A stretch of DNA of 54,353 nucleotides from JBDKLC01 sp964500215 (GCA_964500215.1 CAZCNA010000002.1:1-54353); one strand, 5' to 3'; shown: positions 23,084 to 32,373, numbered from the stretch's first letter. The notes: generated from the letters alone by a model not told the origin. Numbers and translations are program-made.

Positions 23084-25405
23084 TTATTTTTTCTTTGTCT
23101 TTCGAGTTTTCTTTTCTGTAGACGCTGCAGTTTCAGTTGTTGCTGCTGACGATGAACCTTCTGCGTCTGTCGATACTGCTGACTTCTTCTGGAATCCTCG
23201 ACGACCGACTTTCTTTGGTTCTTTGAATATCGCTACAGCGCGTTCGTGTGTCACTTCGTATACATCGTCACCTTTGAGTGAACGGAAATCCTTTTGGTGA
23301 ACAACATATGGACCGAATCGGCCAACATTCGCAGAAATCATATCGCCCGTCTCTGGATGAGGACCCAATTCACGAGGAAGGGAAAGGAACTTGAGCGCAT
23401 TCTCGAGAGTGATGTGCTCTGGATCGAATGACTTTGGAATACTGGCCATACGAGGCTTCTTGAGTTCTTTTGATTTTTCGCCGAGTTGTACGTATGGACC
23501 GAATCTGCCAACTTTGACGAAAATTGGGAGGTTGGTTGCAGGGTCAATACCGAGTGGCTGATCTTTTTGAATTTCCTTGCCGTCTATTGTGAGGGCGCCG
23601 TCGCAGTCTGGATATTTTGAGCAACTGAGGAATTTCCCACTTCGTGAAAGTTTGATGACCATTGAACTACCGCATTTTGGACATTTGAACTGAGGGTCGG
23701 CTTCACCGAGGGTGGTGAGTTTGTCGATATGGTCTTTTGCTTTTACCTCTTTCTTGAATGGACCATAAAAATCTTTGAGTGTCTGAAGATATTTTGCTTT
23801 GCCGATCGCAATATTGTCGAGCTTGTCTTCCATCTCTGCAGTGAAGTTGTCACTGATGTATGATTCGAAGTTTTGTTCGAGGAATGAACTCACTACATCA
23901 CCCGTGTCTGTTGGGACAAGGGCTTTGTTTACCTTTTCGACATATGCACGTTCTTCGAGTGTGCGAATGATACTGGCGTATGTTGATGGACGACCGATAC
24001 CGCGCTTTTCGAGTTCTTTGATGAGACCGGCTTCTGTATATCGTGATGGTGGTTCTGTTGTTTTTTCTTCGGCAGAAATATCGATGAGTTTGAGGGGTTC
24101 GTGTACTTTTACTTTTGGTAATTCGACGTCTTCTCCGCGAGCAGCAGGATCAGCTTTGAGCCAACCATCATAGATCACTCGTGAACCAGTGATAGTGAAA
24201 TCAGGAATGCCGTTCTTGTCGTCGGCCTTTGAGCCAACGAGATTCGCGACAATCTTTGTACGAGCGATTTTTGCATCTGACATTTGTGAAGCGAGTGTTC
24301 GTGCACGGATGAGTCGGTAGAGTTTGTGTTCGTCGTCGTTGTTGCCGGCTTCAGCCACAGCGAGATGTGTTGGTCGAATAGCTTCGTGTGCTTCCTGAGC
24401 ATTCTTACTCTTTGAGGCGAATGTTCGGAGTGACACGTAGTCTTTGCCGAATTCTGATTCGATCACCTTTGCTGCTTGAGCAACAGCAACCTGACTGAGG
24501 TTCGTGCTGTCTGTTCGCATGTATGTGATATGTCCAGCTTCATAGAGCTTCTGAGCGAGACCCATTGTTCGTGAAGGAGCGAACCCGAGACGTGTACTGG
24601 CAGCTTGCTGAAGTGTAGATGTAATAAATGGTGGTTTTGCTGTTCGCTTTACCTCTGATTCTTGTACGTCAGTGACATGCCATGTTCCGGCTTTGCCTTT
24701 TTCTAGAATATGATCAGCAACTTTCTTGTCTCGAGGTTCATCAACACAATACAAAGAGAGCGCATCTTTTGCGTTTGTTTGTGTATCTGCACGAAGGACG
24801 TAGAATTTTTCAGGAATGAATGCGCGAATTTCTCGCTCACGTTCCATGATGATACGGAGGGCGGGTGATTGTACACGTCCTGCAGAAAGTCCATATCGAA
24901 CTTTCTTCCAAATGAGACCTGAAAGGTCATAGCCTACGAGACGATCGAGTACACGACGTGCTTCTTGGGCCTGTTTGAGATTGTCGTCGATTTCTCGAGG
25001 GTGTTGCACGGCTTCGCGCACGGCGTCTTCTGTAATTTCATGGAATACGACACGCTTTGGATTTTTGAGACCGATTGCCTCTTTGATATGCCATGCGATA
25101 GCTTCACCTTCTCGGTCGGGGTCAGTTGCGAGGAGAATTTCTCGTGCGCTTTTTGCCATCGCTCTAATTTCAGCAATCACTTTTTCTTTGCCTGGAGAAA
25201 TTTCGTAATGAGGAACGAAGCCAGCTTCGATGTCGATAGCCTTCTTATTACTCTTTGGGAGATCACGAACATGACCAACAGATGCAACTACACGGAAGTC
25301 ACTTCCAAGATACTTGGCAATTGTTTTTGCCTTTGCCGGAGACTCTACAATGAGCAATCGAGGTGATGTGCTTGATGAAGTTGATGTTGATTTTTTGGTC
25401 GCCAT
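23084..25405 (-). CDS. topA: DNA topoisomerase I
   Basis: A 773-residue type IA topoisomerase. The TOPRIM domain opens with LLIVESPAKAKTIAKYLG; LLATDPDREGEAIAWHI holds the acidic metal site; the active-site tyrosine is Tyr295 in GHITYMRTDSTNLS. After the core there is one four-cysteine zinc ribbon (FKCPKCGSSMVIKLSRSG...CSKYPDC) and two RFGPYV-containing C-terminal repeats, ending in a basic, Thr/Ala-rich tail. It relaxes negative supercoils. The start MATKK is set by AATACT six bases upstream. It is followed on the same strand by no other gene. Confidence 0.97.
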   Translation of the reverse strand: MATKKSTSTSSSTSPRLLIVESPAKAKTIAKYLGSDFRVVASVGHVRDLPKSNKKAIDIEAGFVPHYEISPGKEKVIAEIRAMAKSAREILLATDPDREGEAIAWHIKEAIGLKNPKRVVFHEITEDAVREAVQHPREIDDNLKQAQEARRVLDRLVGYDLSGLIWKKVRYGLSAGRVQSPALRIIMEREREIRAFIPEKFYVLRADTQTNAKDALSLYCVDEPRDKKVADHILEKGKAGTWHVTDVQESEVKRTAKPPFITSTLQQAASTRLGFAPSRTMGLAQKLYEAGHITYMRTDSTNLSQVAVAQAAKVIESEFGKDYVSLRTFASKSKNAQEAHEAIRPTHLAVAEAGNNDDEHKLYRLIRARTLASQMSDAKIARTKIVANLVGSKADDKNGIPDFTITGSRVIYDGWLKADPAARGEDVELPKVKVHEPLKLIDISAEEKTTEPPSRYTEAGLIKELEKRGIGRPSTYASIIRTLEERAYVEKVNKALVPTDTGDVVSSFLEQNFESYISDNFTAEMEDKLDNIAIGKAKYLQTLKDFYGPFKKEVKAKDHIDKLTTLGEADPQFKCPKCGSSMVIKLSRSGKFLSCSKYPDCDGALTIDGKEIQKDQPLGIDPATNLPIFVKVGRFGPYVQLGEKSKELKKPRMASIPKSFDPEHITLENALKFLSLPRELGPHPETGDMISANVGRFGPYVVHQKDFRSLKGDDVYEVTHERAVAIFKEPKKVGRRGFQKKSAVSTDAEGSSSAATTETAASTEKKTRKTKKK

Positions 25406-25411
25406 GGTCGT

Positions 25412-25441
25412 AGTATTGCACACGTATTATTGTTTTGACAA
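25412..25441 (-). promoter_or_regulatory. Leaderless promoter of topA (TTGTCA-18-AATACT)
   Basis: TTGTCA (25436-25441) and AATACT (25412-25417) on the minus strand, with a TG one base upstream of the -10. The -10 ends six bases before the ATG. Confidence 0.65.
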
Positions 25442-25466
25442 ATTTGTACACTGGTAGGACGTGCAG

Positions 25467-26420
25467 TTATAGAGGGTATGACAAGCATATTTTGCCGTAT
25501 TCTTCTTTGACTAATTTTCGAATTTCGAGCATGGACAATAGTATTTGTACCTGACTCGGTGGAAACGCAGAACGTGCGCAGATCTCATCTCGGGTGAGAG
25601 GTTCGTTGATGAGTTTGATGATTGTTTTTTCTTCAGCAGAACATTGACTGAGAATGTGTTTGACTTCGGATGTGTCGGCTGTCTTCTTGTATCCTAATGC
25701 TTCGAGGAGATCTTCACCTGATGAGATTGCAATGGCCCCACGTCGCAGCAATGAATGAGGCCCCTTGGATGTGGATGAGAAAACAGAGCCGGGGACAGTG
25801 AGTACCTCGCGGTTATAATCGAGCGCAAGATGCGCAGTGATGAGAGTTCCTGAATTTTCTTCGGCTTCGATGATGAGTACCTTGTGAGAAAGGCCTGCCA
25901 TGATGCGATTGCGCACAGGAAAACTCCAATGACTGGCAGACGACAGTGGGTCATATTCAGAAAGGATGAGTCCTCCATGGTCAATAATCTCTCGAGCGAG
26001 GTTGAGATGTGATCGAGGATATATGACAGACGGATGCAAACCGGATCCGGGAACAGCAATCGTTGGCAATCCAGTATCTATGGCTGCACGATGAGCAATA
26101 CTATCTATACCGAGTGCCAGTCCTGAAACAATAACAATGGGAAGTCCGCGCAGGCGCTCCATGAATGCCTGACAAATTGTCTTGCCATAGTCTGTATATT
26201 TGCGAGAACCGATAACACACAAGAATATCGTATTCGGATCAGTGGGAGTGAGTAATGTGTGATTGCCTGCAACATACAACTGCTTTGGAGGGTCAGAAAT
26301 CTGTGATAACAGAGTGCCGAAACCCTCTCTATATATAGTATGTGGATGTTCGAGCGTTCCGAATTGCTCGGCAGCGCTCTTTTGTGAAATATTGTTATTC
26401 ATTGTCTCAATCATAGCCAT
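25467..26420 (-). CDS. dprA: DNA processing protein A (DprA/Smf)
   Basis: A Rossmann-fold DprA of about 317 residues: LCVIGSRKYTDYGK, IVSGLALGIDSIAHRAA, the AVPGSGL and YPRSHLNLAREI motifs, SFPVRNRIMAGLSHKVLIIEA and SGTLITAHLALDYNREVLTVPGS. The C-terminal winged-helix segment is also present. DprA loads RecA on incoming single-stranded DNA during natural transformation, so the cell is probably competent, consistent with pilin-like genes elsewhere in the window. The exact start is uncertain between three nearby ATGs (26420, 26414, 26402); no Shine-Dalgarno resolves it. It is divergent from serS. Confidence 0.94.
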   Translation of the reverse strand: MAMIETMNNNISQKSAAEQFGTLEHPHTIYREGFGTLLSQISDPPKQLYVAGNHTLLTPTDPNTIFLCVIGSRKYTDYGKTICQAFMERLRGLPIVIVSGLALGIDSIAHRAAIDTGLPTIAVPGSGLHPSVIYPRSHLNLAREIIDHGGLILSEYDPLSSASHWSFPVRNRIMAGLSHKVLIIEAEENSGTLITAHLALDYNREVLTVPGSVFSSTSKGPHSLLRRGAIAISSGEDLLEALGYKKTADTSEVKHILSQCSAEEKTIIKLINEPLTRDEICARSAFPPSQVQILLSMLEIRKLVKEEYGKICLSYPL

Positions 26421-26513
26421 TTGGTATGATGAACTCATAAAAAAAAGCTATATTAAAGCTGAACGCAAGAACAGCAAAAAAGCGACGTAATACGGCCATA
26501 ATACACACATCAC

Positions 26514-27788
26514 ATGCTTGATATAAAATTTATTAGAGAAAATAAAGACCTTATAAAAGAAGGTGCCCGAAAGAAACGACTCGAATTCGACGTAGAACGA
26601 CTTATCGAAGTAGATGCACGACGACGAGAACTCGTTGCCTCTGTAGAAGCAAAGAAGACTGAACAAAATAAAGTTAGTCAGGAAATTACTTCAACAACAG
26701 ACCAGACACAGCGACAAACACTCATCGACCAGATGCGTGTGGTAAAAGAAGCTGCCAAAATAGAAGAAGAACAACTCGCCGAGGTCATGAAAGAATGGCA
26801 GGCACTCATGGTTGCTGTTCCAAACATCCCAGATATTTCAGTACCAGAAGGGGAATCAGATGCTGATAACCAAGAAGTACGACAATGGGGTGAAATTCCA
26901 AAATTCGACTTCGAGCCAAAGAAGCATTATGAATTGATGGAAGCACTCGATATGGTGGACTTTGATCGAGGAACAAAAGTTTCAGGTTTTCGAGGTTATT
27001 TTTTGAAAAATGACGGCGTGCTTCTTCACTTTGCGGTATGGCAGTTCGTTCTCGATACATTGGTGAAGCAGGGCTTTAGTCCAATGATGGTGCCATCACT
27101 CGTACGTCGAGAAACACTCCTCGGTTCTGGATATCTTCCACAAGGTGAAGACGACCTCTACAAAACACAGGACAGCGATTATCTCGCAGGTACAGGAGAA
27201 GTTGCAACAATGGCATATTATTCTGACGAAGTGATCGATGCATCACAGCTTCCGCTCAAGATGCTTGCCTTTTCACCATGTTTTCGACGAGAAGCAGGAA
27301 GTCACGGCAAAGATGTGAAGGGTCTCTATCGAGTACATGAATTTTATAAATTCGAGCAAGTAGTTCTCTGTGAAGCTAATCATCAGACATCTGTGGAACT
27401 TCATGAACAGATCACTGACAACGCCGAGAAATTGTTGCAGGCGCTCAAAGTCCCATATCACGTTGTTGTAAACTGTGGCGCTGACCTCGGTCTCGGTCAG
27501 GTAAAGAAATATGACATCGAAGCATGGCGACCAGGCGAAGGAAAATATGGCGAAACACATTCTGCTTCATACTTCCATGATTTCCAAACACGACGTCTCA
27601 ATATTCGATACCGAGATGCTGAAGGCAAGCTCCGATTCGTTCATTCATTGAACAACACTGCCGCTGCCACACCTCGATTGCTCATTTCTATTATCGAAAA
27701 CTATCAGCAAGCAGACGGATCTATCGTTATCCCAGAAGTACTTCGACCATACATGGGCGGGCGAGATCGCATCACAAAAGCACAATAA
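26514..27788 (+). CDS. serS: Seryl-tRNA synthetase
   Basis: A 424-residue class II synthetase. The N-terminal antiparallel coiled coil (about residues 28-105) grips the long arm of tRNA-Ser. The catalytic domain has motif 2 (LAFSPCFRREAGSHGKDVKGLYRVHEFYKFE) and motif 3 near the end (FVHSLNNTAAATPRLLISIIENYQ). CATAAT (26497-26502) lies 11 bases before the ATG, so the leader is only a few bases long. It is followed by the ftsQ-like gene 58 bases downstream; a weak GC-rich hairpin in that gap may act as a terminator. Confidence 0.97.
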   Translation: MLDIKFIRENKDLIKEGARKKRLEFDVERLIEVDARRRELVASVEAKKTEQNKVSQEITSTTDQTQRQTLIDQMRVVKEAAKIEEEQLAEVMKEWQALMVAVPNIPDISVPEGESDADNQEVRQWGEIPKFDFEPKKHYELMEALDMVDFDRGTKVSGFRGYFLKNDGVLLHFAVWQFVLDTLVKQGFSPMMVPSLVRRETLLGSGYLPQGEDDLYKTQDSDYLAGTGEVATMAYYSDEVIDASQLPLKMLAFSPCFRREAGSHGKDVKGLYRVHEFYKFEQVVLCEANHQTSVELHEQITDNAEKLLQALKVPYHVVVNCGADLGLGQVKKYDIEAWRPGEGKYGETHSASYFHDFQTRRLNIRYRDAEGKLRFVHSLNNTAAATPRLLISIIENYQQADGSIVIPEVLRPYMGGRDRITKAQ

Positions 27789-27846
27789 CGCACCTCTGTT
27801 GCCGGGGTGTGTTTTGACGCAAGGGTAGGACGGCACATATATATGT

Positions 27847-28914
27847 ATGAATAGCACACGACCTTATCTACGTTCTCCAAAATTAGCCAGAAGACGACGC
27901 CAGCGAGCTATTCGCCGGTTGGTGCTCTTTGTATTGCTCATTGTGGCAGTAGTGGGCGGATTGGCTGGTCTCACGCATGTAGATGCTGTGACAATCAATA
28001 CCGTGGCCGTAGAAGGGAATCAAATCGTGCCTGCGCAACAGATTGCGGGCAAGGTAGAAGGAATGCTCGACAACTCATTTTTGTATATTTTTTCTCGACG
28101 GAATATTCTCATGTATCCTTCAGCAAAAATTGAACAAGAATTAATGACAGCCTATCCACGATTCGGGTCTGTAGTTGTACATGCAGTGAGCCCGACAAAA
28201 ATACAAGTCCTCGTCTCTGAACGAAAACCAAAATCATTGTGGTGCAAAACGGCAAATGGCAATGATGTGTCTGTTGCACTCAAAAACGAACAACGAGAAG
28301 TGTCTGATGCTTCTGCATCATCGTCACTGAATGCGGATGCTGCAGGATCTTCGTCAACAAATGACATCCAACAGCGTGCGAACGAAGCCATCCTCGCAGG
28401 ACAGCTTTGTTATTTCCTCGATGCGGAAGGATATATTTTCTCCCTCGCACCAAATTTCCAAGGAAATGCGTATTTGAAATTCTATGGTGGTACTATTGGT
28501 CCAAATCCGATTGGTCAGTCTCTGATGAGTTCAACGACATATACAGATCTCATTCACTTGGCAGATGCATTGCAAGGCAAAGATCTCAAGATTGACTACA
28601 TTACTGTCAAAAATAAAAGTAGTTTCAACATAAAATTGCAGGGGAATGGTGAGCTCTATTTTAGTAACCAAAAACCATTTGAGCAGGCGTTCAATACACT
28701 CCTCACCGCGCTCGCGAGTGAAGTATTCGGTGGCTCACAACCTTCAGGTATTACAGCAAAAGCTGTGACTCCGAATGCTTCATCATCATTTCGAACTCAA
28801 AAAATCACTCAATTTGAATACATCGATATGCGATTTGGAAACAAAGTATTTTATAAACTCAAAGGATTGCCTGCTGCAACGGTGTCTGCAACAAGTGCGT
28901 CATCAACGCAGTAG
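27847..28914 (+). CDS. ftsQ: FtsQ/DivIB-like cell division protein
   Basis: A 355-residue bitopic protein: a very basic N-terminus (SPKLARRRRQRAIRR), one membrane helix (about residues 26-46), a POTRA domain (VTINTVAVEGNQIVPAQQIAG) and a beta domain. A Ser/Ala-rich, low-complexity insertion (about residues 145-180) interrupts the extracytoplasmic part, and the protein is longer than most FtsQ. FtsQ links early and late divisome proteins. It is not in a mur/fts operon here, so the name rests on topology and the POTRA segment. Confidence 0.8.
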   Translation: MNSTRPYLRSPKLARRRRQRAIRRLVLFVLLIVAVVGGLAGLTHVDAVTINTVAVEGNQIVPAQQIAGKVEGMLDNSFLYIFSRRNILMYPSAKIEQELMTAYPRFGSVVVHAVSPTKIQVLVSERKPKSLWCKTANGNDVSVALKNEQREVSDASASSSLNADAAGSSSTNDIQQRANEAILAGQLCYFLDAEGYIFSLAPNFQGNAYLKFYGGTIGPNPIGQSLMSSTTYTDLIHLADALQGKDLKIDYITVKNKSSFNIKLQGNGELYFSNQKPFEQAFNTLLTALASEVFGGSQPSGITAKAVTPNASSSFRTQKITQFEYIDMRFGNKVFYKLKGLPAATVSATSASSTQ

Positions 28915-28957
28915 CATAGTGGTGACTAAGATATCTCAATTTTTGTTAAAACAAATA

Positions 28958-28999
28958 TAAAAAAGAACCACCCCGACGAAATTCGCAAATTTCGCGGGG
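28958..28999 (-). terminator. Strong terminator of the 29091 gene
   Basis: CCCCG.CGAAATT/AATTTCG.GGGG hairpin (28971-28999) followed on the minus strand by CTTTTTTATATT. The 3' UTR (29000-29090) has two further small hairpins. Confidence 0.8.
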
Positions 29000-29090
29000 C
29001 AGTTGTGTTGTGGAAGCTTTTCCAAGCACCTCCGTTTTGGAGGAATGGGGTGTACTGGGGGATCGCGGGGCCGTGTCGCAGTAGCTGATA

Positions 29091-29783
29091 TTAAAGCGCC
29101 GTTTGCAGCAGCTTCGTCTTCAGCTCCGGAGTGATGTCGCCGGTGATGACCTGGATTTTTTTCATCTCGGCGGTATACATCCGTTCGGCCAGCATCTCGA
29201 CGGCGTCGAATTCGGCATCCAACTTGCTGCAGGTCGCATTCTCCTGGTCGGCGATGGTGTTCATCGTCTTGACGAACGACATGAAGGCCGGAGATGTGGG
29301 CACTGCGGGCAAGTTGTGTTCCGCAATCTGCGTGGAGTTGGATTCGAGCCAATAGACGGCGGCGGTCGAGTCTTCTTTCCTCAACTTGTCGAGCGCGGTG
29401 ATGCGCTGCGAGTTGTATTGATCAATGATCCGATCGCGCCGCTGAACCTTCCTCAGCATCAAGGTGTCCTGACGGGCGACCTTTTTGACGAAGGCCTCGC
29501 CCTCCAGGACTTTTTTGTCCAGGTTCGGGCGGAGCACGATGTAGGCGCGCCAGCTTGACGGATCGCCGGGCACATCCGACGTCGGTGGTTTCATGTAGAA
29601 GACCACCTGCGGCAGGTTGTGTTCGGCGCCGGATTCCTGGATGTATTGGATCAAGGTATCTCCGGGCGGCGTGTCGGGCGCTTTGTCCACCTGGGTCACA
29701 GGGGAAGTATCGGCGCCGGCGGCGATCGCGGGATTCATGGCACAAGCAATGGCAATAGTCAGATAAAACAGATGTTTTTTCAT
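29091..29783 (-). CDS. Secreted orphan protein (cassette class, very GC-rich)
   Basis: A 230-residue protein with a classic signal peptide (MKKHLFYLTIAIACAMNPAIA, cut near AAG-AD). The mature part is helical and charged, with one cysteine (NATCSK) and no recognised motif; it could be a periplasmic coiled-coil or adaptor. Start MKKHL is preferred over an in-frame ATG 69 bases upstream because of the signal peptide and a Shine-Dalgarno-like AAGGAC. This is one of the most GC-rich genes in the window and contrasts sharply with ftsQ and the carboxypeptidase beside it. Confidence 0.85.
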   Translation of the reverse strand: MKKHLFYLTIAIACAMNPAIAAGADTSPVTQVDKAPDTPPGDTLIQYIQESGAEHNLPQVVFYMKPPTSDVPGDPSSWRAYIVLRPNLDKKVLEGEAFVKKVARQDTLMLRKVQRRDRIIDQYNSQRITALDKLRKEDSTAAVYWLESNSTQIAEHNLPAVPTSPAFMSFVKTMNTIADQENATCSKLDAEFDAVEMLAERMYTAEMKKIQVITGDITPELKTKLLQTAL

Positions 29784-30067
29784 AGTGCGGGTCCTTGTTT
29801 GTCTTGTATAACGCAATACTATTTTTGGAATATCAGCATGATACTCCGACACGGAACATTGCTGCTCCTGCCTCGTGGTATACGAAAAATAGAATCAAGA
29901 TATACAAAACGTCTGCGTACAATATTGACATAGTATGGCATATACGTCAAGTATTGGGACAATACGGAAAATTATTAAAAAGAAGCCCTGTTACCGGCAC
30001 ATTTTCACATTTGATTGAACAAAAAAGTATGAGAAATTCATATAGTTGTAGTATACTTATGTCAATT

Positions 30068-31432
30068 ATGGATACGAATCCACAAATACAACCTATTGCT
30101 CCTATTCCTCAGGATGAGCCTGACACAACTGAGACTATGCCACAGCATCAGCCATCACCACTGCTCGCGTATGCACCATATATACCGACGACACGTCCTG
30201 CGACAGAACCGAACTACTGGGAAGGCCTCGATCAGGTAAAGTTCGCAGACCTCGGCGGTCGTCGTCATGCAAACGGTGGCGTTCACCCAGATGATGAAGC
30301 CAAGGCTCGTGCAAAAGCAGGCAGACCAAGTCTCCATTTCAAATTGATCAAACAATGGTACCTTCGTGATCACACACGCCTCGAGTATGTCGGATGGGCA
30401 GCGCTTGCTCTCTTTATCGGTATTGCAATTGCGTCATTCATCACACAGGCGGTGCTCCTCGCTGGAGATTTCATCAAAGACAAGAACGGCCCACGTATAG
30501 CTCTTTTCAATACATCAGTCAATACTGATGCTGCCAAACGTGCTGCGGGTGCCAACGGCCCAACAGACGGAGAACCTCGGGGATCAGATGATGTGATGGC
30601 CACGTCTTCGATGAATCAGTATCGATTGGCCAATGCAGACAATTTTCCGAAACTTCTCGCTCGAGCATTTCTCGTGGGTGATATAGAGACAGGGGAGATT
30701 ATTTATGAAAAGAATCCAGGACTCGTTTCACCCATGGCGTCAGTTTCCAAACTCATGACTGCAGTTATAGCCCAAGAAAAAATGAATCCAAGTACGGTGG
30801 CAATCGTGTCTCGTGATTCATACAATACATACGGCAGCGAAGGGGGACTTCTCCTCGGAGAAAAGATAAAGCTCGTCGATCTCATGTATCCGCTTCTCAT
30901 CGAGTCAAGCAACGATGGGGCAGAGGTGATCGCAGACGCATATCCAGAAGGTCACGCAAAATTCCTCGAAGAAATGAACAAAAAGGCCGCCTCTCTCGGC
31001 ATGACTGATACATATTATGAAGATCCGAGCGGTCTTTCACCTCAGAACGTTTCGAGTATTGAAGATCTCTTTACACTCGGCAGATATATTTACAAAAAAG
31101 TACCCATCATCTACGACATGACGCGTGTTCGACAATTCTCTATCGTCGGTCACACATGGGCAAACAAAAATCACCTCTTGTTGGAGAAAACATTCGTCGG
31201 AGGCAAGAACGGTTTTATCGACGAAGCAAAACAGACAACTGTTTCTCTCTTCAACATTCCACTCGCCAAGGGAGGCACACGAACAATCGCCATCGTCATC
31301 CTCAAGAGTGAAGACCGCACAAGTGATGCACAGAAAATCATCACCTTCCTCAAAAAGAACGCATACTACACTCCAGAGCTCGATGCAAAGATCGACGTGA
31401 ATACTATCCCTGCGACATCCACAGCTCGATAA
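30068..31432 (+). CDS. D-alanyl-D-alanine carboxypeptidase family protein (PBP5-like, membrane anchored)
   Basis: A 454-residue protein: a cytoplasmic proline-rich N-terminus of about 100 residues, one membrane helix (LEYVGWAALALFIGIAIAS), a linker, then a peptidase S11 domain. Active-site motifs are SxxK in SPMASVSKLMTA and SxN in LIESSNDGAEV; the third motif, normally KTG, reads KNG in VGGKNGFIDEAKQTT. The PBP5-type lid and C-terminal beta domain are absent. It trims peptidoglycan stem peptides outside the membrane. TATACT (30052-30057) lies ten bases before the ATG at 30068; a second ATG at 30059 is within reach. The in-frame extension to 29795 is unlikely. Confidence 0.88.
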   Translation: MDTNPQIQPIAPIPQDEPDTTETMPQHQPSPLLAYAPYIPTTRPATEPNYWEGLDQVKFADLGGRRHANGGVHPDDEAKARAKAGRPSLHFKLIKQWYLRDHTRLEYVGWAALALFIGIAIASFITQAVLLAGDFIKDKNGPRIALFNTSVNTDAAKRAAGANGPTDGEPRGSDDVMATSSMNQYRLANADNFPKLLARAFLVGDIETGEIIYEKNPGLVSPMASVSKLMTAVIAQEKMNPSTVAIVSRDSYNTYGSEGGLLLGEKIKLVDLMYPLLIESSNDGAEVIADAYPEGHAKFLEEMNKKAASLGMTDTYYEDPSGLSPQNVSSIEDLFTLGRYIYKKVPIIYDMTRVRQFSIVGHTWANKNHLLLEKTFVGGKNGFIDEAKQTTVSLFNIPLAKGGTRTIAIVILKSEDRTSDAQKIITFLKKNAYYTPELDAKIDVNTIPATSTAR

Positions 31433-31494
31433 TATGGCCCTGTAGAGCCATAAAATATGCTTGCGTTTTGGGCCTCACCTGCTATTATTATAGG

Positions 31495-31730
31495 GAAGCA
31501 CCTTTACATCGTCCCCCTCTTTCGGGAGCGATCGCAGGCTTGATTCAGGGCTTCGGCTTTGGATATTCTCAACACAAGAGAAGGCGACCGCTCACCGGTT
31601 GCCTTTTTTGTATGCGAGCGACGTCTGCATACAATCATCTCATGTTGAGCAACCGAGCGATTGCCTCGAAAGAGGGGGAAGATTGGCAGTAGCCAATGCG
31701 AACAGCAAGTCGGCTTTTCGAAAAGCCCCC
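31495..31730 (+). ncRNA. Candidate structured RNA with a 26-bp long-range helix
   Basis: Promoter TTGCGT (31461-31466), 16 bases, TATTAT (31483-31488). Bases 31508-31535 pair with 31657-31683 (26 pairs, one mismatch, one bulge). The enclosed 120 bases form successive hairpins: AGGGC-TTCG-GCTTT, TTCTC/GAGAA, AGGCGACCG/CGGTTGCCT followed by TTTTTT, and TTGTATGC/GCATACAA. After the long helix come TTGGC-AGTA-GCCAA and GGCTTTTCGAAAAGCC. Either this is one RNA of about 235 nt, or the internal T6 hairpin (31582-31611) ends a shorter RNA whose 5' part is complementary to the next leader. No known family was recognised. Confidence 0.6.
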
Positions 31731-31745
31731 GATAACAGTATCAAC

Positions 31746-32006
31746 ATGTTCAAGGGAAATATGTTGTTCGCACTCGGCATCGCTGCCGGGATTTTCTTTC
31801 TGAGTGCATCATTTGCGCTTGGAGTGGCCCTCAAACAGTTCTTTGGAGCAATGAGCATGCCTACGAATATGACCGTTCAGATTGAACGAGACATTCGAAA
31901 CATGCCAGTACACGTTCCCAGTCCAACAGACGGGGAAATGCAAACTGCGGGATATAGTTATATCCCATCACCAGCTCCGTATCATCCAATTTCGTACCAG
32001 CCTTAG
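31746..32006 (+). CDS. Small single-helix membrane protein
   Basis: An 86-residue protein: MFKGNM, a hydrophobic helix at about residues 6-31, then a short polar domain ending in a proline- and tyrosine-rich tail (PSPAPYHPISYQP). Codon use and the TAG stop match the housekeeping class. In-frame codons upstream (to 31599) would run through the structured RNA and are rejected. No family is recognised. It follows the structured RNA region, so its expression may depend on it. Confidence 0.6.
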   Translation: MFKGNMLFALGIAAGIFFLSASFALGVALKQFFGAMSMPTNMTVQIERDIRNMPVHVPSPTDGEMQTAGYSYIPSPAPYHPISYQP

Positions 32007-32013
32007 GCAGGAC

Positions 32014-32110
32014 GAATTGGAACATCGGCACTTCGGTGCCATTCGACCTTCGGGTCAGGTCTCACCTGCGGGGAGTGAGATAACAGCCGTCCATTTCTGG
32101 GCGGCTTTTC
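32014..32110 (+). other. Chain of UUCG-capped hairpins ending in a terminator
   Basis: GGCAC-TTCG-GTGCC (32027-32040), GACC-TTCG-GGTC (32045-32056), TCTCAC/GTGAGA (32060-32065 with 32075-32080), then AGCCGTCC/GGGCGGCT (32085-32092 with 32099-32106) and TTTTC. It follows the 31746 gene directly and is probably its stable 3' end and terminator, though it could be a separate small RNA. Confidence 0.6.
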
Positions 32111-32126
32111 GTTTGGCAAAATTGTG

Positions 32127-32280
32127 CTATACTTTTTTCGTATGGCACGACCATCAATTACATGTACAAAGTGGACATTCTTCTTCTCTACGGAGAGGGG
32201 TTTTGCCTTGTATATGTAAGCTGAAGGTTTACATCTCACATGATCCAAAACACCTTTCCACACGAGAGGTGTTTTGTTTT
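32127..32280 (+). ncRNA. Possible short transcript (TATACT to hairpin terminator)
   Basis: TATACT at about 32128 is followed by a 25-codon ORF (MARPSITCTK...) and, after about 120 nt, by AAAACACCT/AGGTGTTTT (near 32248-32276) with a T-rich tail. No good -35 is seen. It may be a leader, an sRNA or a tiny gene ahead of the orphan gene at 32374. Confidence 0.3.
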
Positions 32281-32373
32281 GTGCAGGGTGGCATACACGA
32301 ACATCGAGATATCGATCATAGAACATTGAAAACTGAATATCTGTACAACAACAGAAACCAAGAAAACAAACAC

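Noticed and set aside
29795..30067. N-terminal extension of the carboxypeptidase frame
   Set aside because: It overlaps the promoter region of the divergent 29091 gene, has no conserved features, and a TATACT box lies just before the ATG at 30068.
31882..32373. Upstream extension of the 32374 frame
   Set aside because: It runs through the small membrane gene end, the UUCG hairpins and two terminators; the frame is open by chance in GC-rich structured DNA.
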